Assembly (NCBI GenBank): GCA_902792905.1
Contig: CADBBH010000001.1
Span: 124,001 to 188,000 of the forward strand
Source of the DNA: Oscillospiraceae bacterium
Lineage (GTDB): Bacteria > Bacillota > Clostridia > Oscillospirales > Acutalibacteraceae
DNA length: 64,000 bases
Direction: 5' to 3'
A program made the translations under genes and the position numbers. Shown here in pieces: positions 62,839 through 64,000 of this stretch; position 1 is the first letter of the stretch; every line of letters starts with the position of its first letter. The notes beneath the pieces are model-generated. The model was not told the DNA's origin. It was given only the letters and a program-made list of their open reading frames with translations, and made no database searches.

Positions 62839-63366
62839 ATGATTTTTGACAGAAAAGCAAAAGCTATGCCCGACTACTATTTCAGGCATCTGCTTGATAT
62901 CACGCCTGATGACATTAAGAATATGGGAGCCGAGGCGATAGCTGTTGACCTCGACAACACCGCAGTTTTCTTCGGCTCATTCAGACTTGAAGAAGGCGTT
63001 CGCGAGTGGACAGCAAATATGCTCCGTTCGGGTATTAAAGTCATAATAGTTTCAAATACGCTCAACAGCAGAGCGTTCATTCTCTCAAAGCAGATGTGCA
63101 ATGTCGGCTTCATCGCTCTCTCACTCAAGCCGTCCCCCAGAGGAATCGAAAACGCCTCCCGCCGTCTCGGCGTGCCCGCCGAAAAAATTGCTATGATAGG
63201 CGATAAACTTTCGAGCGATATTCTCGCCGCAAACAGGGCCGGGGCAATCGCGGTCAAGGTTGATAATCTCAGACATTATTACGAGAAAGAAAACAACATC
63301 CCGAAATATGCCGCAACAGCAGCAACCGTTGCAGCAGCGGCGGCAGTGATTTCCGTATTAAAATAA
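62839..63366 (+). CDS. yqeG: YqeG-family HAD-IIIA phosphatase
   Basis: 175 aa. IAVDLDNTAVFFG is HAD motif I (DxDxT), IIVSNTLNSR motif II, LSLKPSPRG has the motif III Lys and AMIGDKLSSDILAANRAG motif IV. This length and order match YqeG, an uncharacterised phosphatase common in Firmicutes, which can act on phosphatidylglycerol phosphate-like or nucleotide substrates in related families. The Ala-rich C-terminus (about 155-172) is hydrophobic and could contact the membrane. AAGGAAGG precedes the ATG. Confidence 0.9.
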   Translation: MIFDRKAKAMPDYYFRHLLDITPDDIKNMGAEAIAVDLDNTAVFFGSFRLEEGVREWTANMLRSGIKVIIVSNTLNSRAFILSKQMCNVGFIALSLKPSPRGIENASRRLGVPAEKIAMIGDKLSSDILAANRAGAIAVKVDNLRHYYEKENNIPKYAATAATVAAAAAVISVLK

Positions 63367-63410
63367 CAATAACCTCCTCTTGATAATAAAAGTAATTCGT
63401 CAAACAAAAA

Positions 63411-63449
63411 ACAGTCCGCAGAACTTACCGGTTTCTGCGGAGTGTTTCT
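63411..63449. terminator. Bidirectional terminator between yqeG and M20 peptidase
   Basis: Stem TCCGCAGAA / TTCTGCGGA (63415-63441) with T-runs on both sides (GTGTTTCTTTT on plus, CTGTTTTTTG on minus). Confidence 0.85.
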
Positions 63450-63464
63450 TTTATATGAAAATAA

Positions 63465-64000
63465 TTATTTATGATTCTTCATTATATACTTATAGCATTT
63501 GACAGCTTCAGCGAGCGCATCGGTGTTGATACTCTCATTTGCCGCGTGCATAGCATCCATCTGATCGGGTTGAGCTCTTATCGGACAAAGACGGATGCAA
63601 TTATCGGTTATCGGCTCAAATTTGCGGCAGTCTGTGCCGCCCGCCATATAGTACGGCGTAAAGCAGAAGCCGGGATAGCAGGCGTGAATGCATTCTTCGA
63701 TATATCTGAATTCCTCGCCGTGGGAATCTGTAATTCCCGAAGCACTCGAGCCCTTGATAACCTCTGCCTCAAGATCGTATTTGGCAGCGATTTTTTTAAG
63801 CACGTCAAGACAGGAATCAAGATTCTGCTGGATTGACGGTCTGATATTCGCCACGACATACGCTTCGGCGGGAATAACATTTGCCGCCTCTGAACCGCCG
63901 CTCATGGTGAATACGATTGTGGTTCTTAGGAACGCGTTTGCCATCGGAGAAAACTTAGGCATCACCCAGCCGACAAGCGGCTTGAAAAGCCAGAGATTGC
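63465..64000 (-). CDS. M20-family metallopeptidase, C-terminal part (runs off the window)
   Basis: About 178 codons to the stop are in the window; the frame stays open to base 64000 (NLWLFKPLVGWVMPKF...), so the start lies outside. AANVIPAEAYVVANIRPSI is the typical M20 dimerisation-domain motif. YYMAGGTDCRKF and the late AMHAANESINTDALAEAV carry the metal or substrate residues of the C-terminal catalytic lobe. M20 enzymes are zinc aminoacylases, carboxypeptidases or dipeptidases. This stretch looks like the CPS1/PM20D1 carboxypeptidase-type branch, but that is tentative. Confidence 0.85.
   Translation of the reverse strand, partial: NLWLFKPLVGWVMPKFSPMANAFLRTTIVFTMSGGSEAANVIPAEAYVVANIRPSIQQNLDSCLDVLKKIAAKYDLEAEVIKGSSASGITDSHGEEFRYIEECIHACYPGFCFTPYYMAGGTDCRKFEPITDNCIRLCPIRAQPDQMDAMHAANESINTDALAEAVKCYKYIMKNHK

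Overview
This 64 kb window looks like chromosome from a Gram-positive anaerobe of the class Clostridia, probably a gut-dwelling Oscillospirales/Eubacteriales-type organism. The basis is moderate GC, dense operons with ATGA overlaps, a T-box leader, RecD2, HemZ, YqeG, RqcP, long-form HPF, DivIC and a SpoVB-like flippase, a bacterial RNase P RNA, ferredoxin-linked keto-acid metabolism, and host-glycan hydrolases (GH29, GH33, GH38). I see no tRNA, 5S/16S/23S rRNA, CRISPR array, prophage or insertion sequence.

Layout. 1-16021 (minus): the start of galT, a secreted LCAT-like hydrolase, an SDR epimerase, an esterase, a GH38 alpha-mannosidase, a QueG-like Fe-S protein, prmA, yhaM-like, a Na/Pi transporter, a secreted sialidase, serS, mrp and a membrane acyltransferase. 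16136-21569 (plus): gtrA, a GPH sugar symporter, intracellular alpha-L-fucosidase, nnr and thrH. 21634-38362 (minus): a secreted metallophosphoesterase; lipid kinase and rRNA methyltransferase genes; hpf; a lone fumarase alpha subunit; an S1 protein; divIC; rqcP; an HU protein with a histone-H1-like tail; mazG; a flippase; hemZ; an MBL hydrolase; dtd; relA; recJ. 38455-44513 (plus): a T-box operon with acyl-CoA synthetase, iorA, iorB, paaK and an ACT protein. 44525-48718 (minus): argCJBD. 48913-49626 (plus): a phosphoesterase. 49662-56495 (minus): ligA, rnpB, recD2, comF, mreB and a C39-like protein. 56655-64000: an M28 membrane peptidase, a second LCAT-like hydrolase with a cysteine at the nucleophile position, a GNAT, divergent CHAP and GH25 wall hydrolases, yqeG, and the end of an M20 peptidase.

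Main observations. (1) All six proteins with export signals (two LCAT-like hydrolases, sialidase, metallophosphoesterase, CHAP, GH25) end in a short hydrophobic, Phe/Leu/Ile-rich, Lys/Arg-dotted segment at the extreme C-terminus. No sortase motif is present. This looks like an unrecognised surface-retention signal. (2) The T-box leader reads as a tyrosine (UAC) specifier and controls arylacetate-CoA ligase plus indolepyruvate:ferredoxin oxidoreductase. Induction by uncharged tRNA-Tyr suggests that the pathway runs reductively, making aromatic amino acids from aryl acids. (3) The LCAT-like paralogues differ at the nucleophile, Ser versus Cys. (4) Several gene junctions place a terminator or the rnpB 3' end directly against the next start codon.

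Limits: all calls come from reading motifs, without database searches. Promoters and terminators are sequence matches only. Where a better Shine-Dalgarno site supported a shorter start, I used it and said so.
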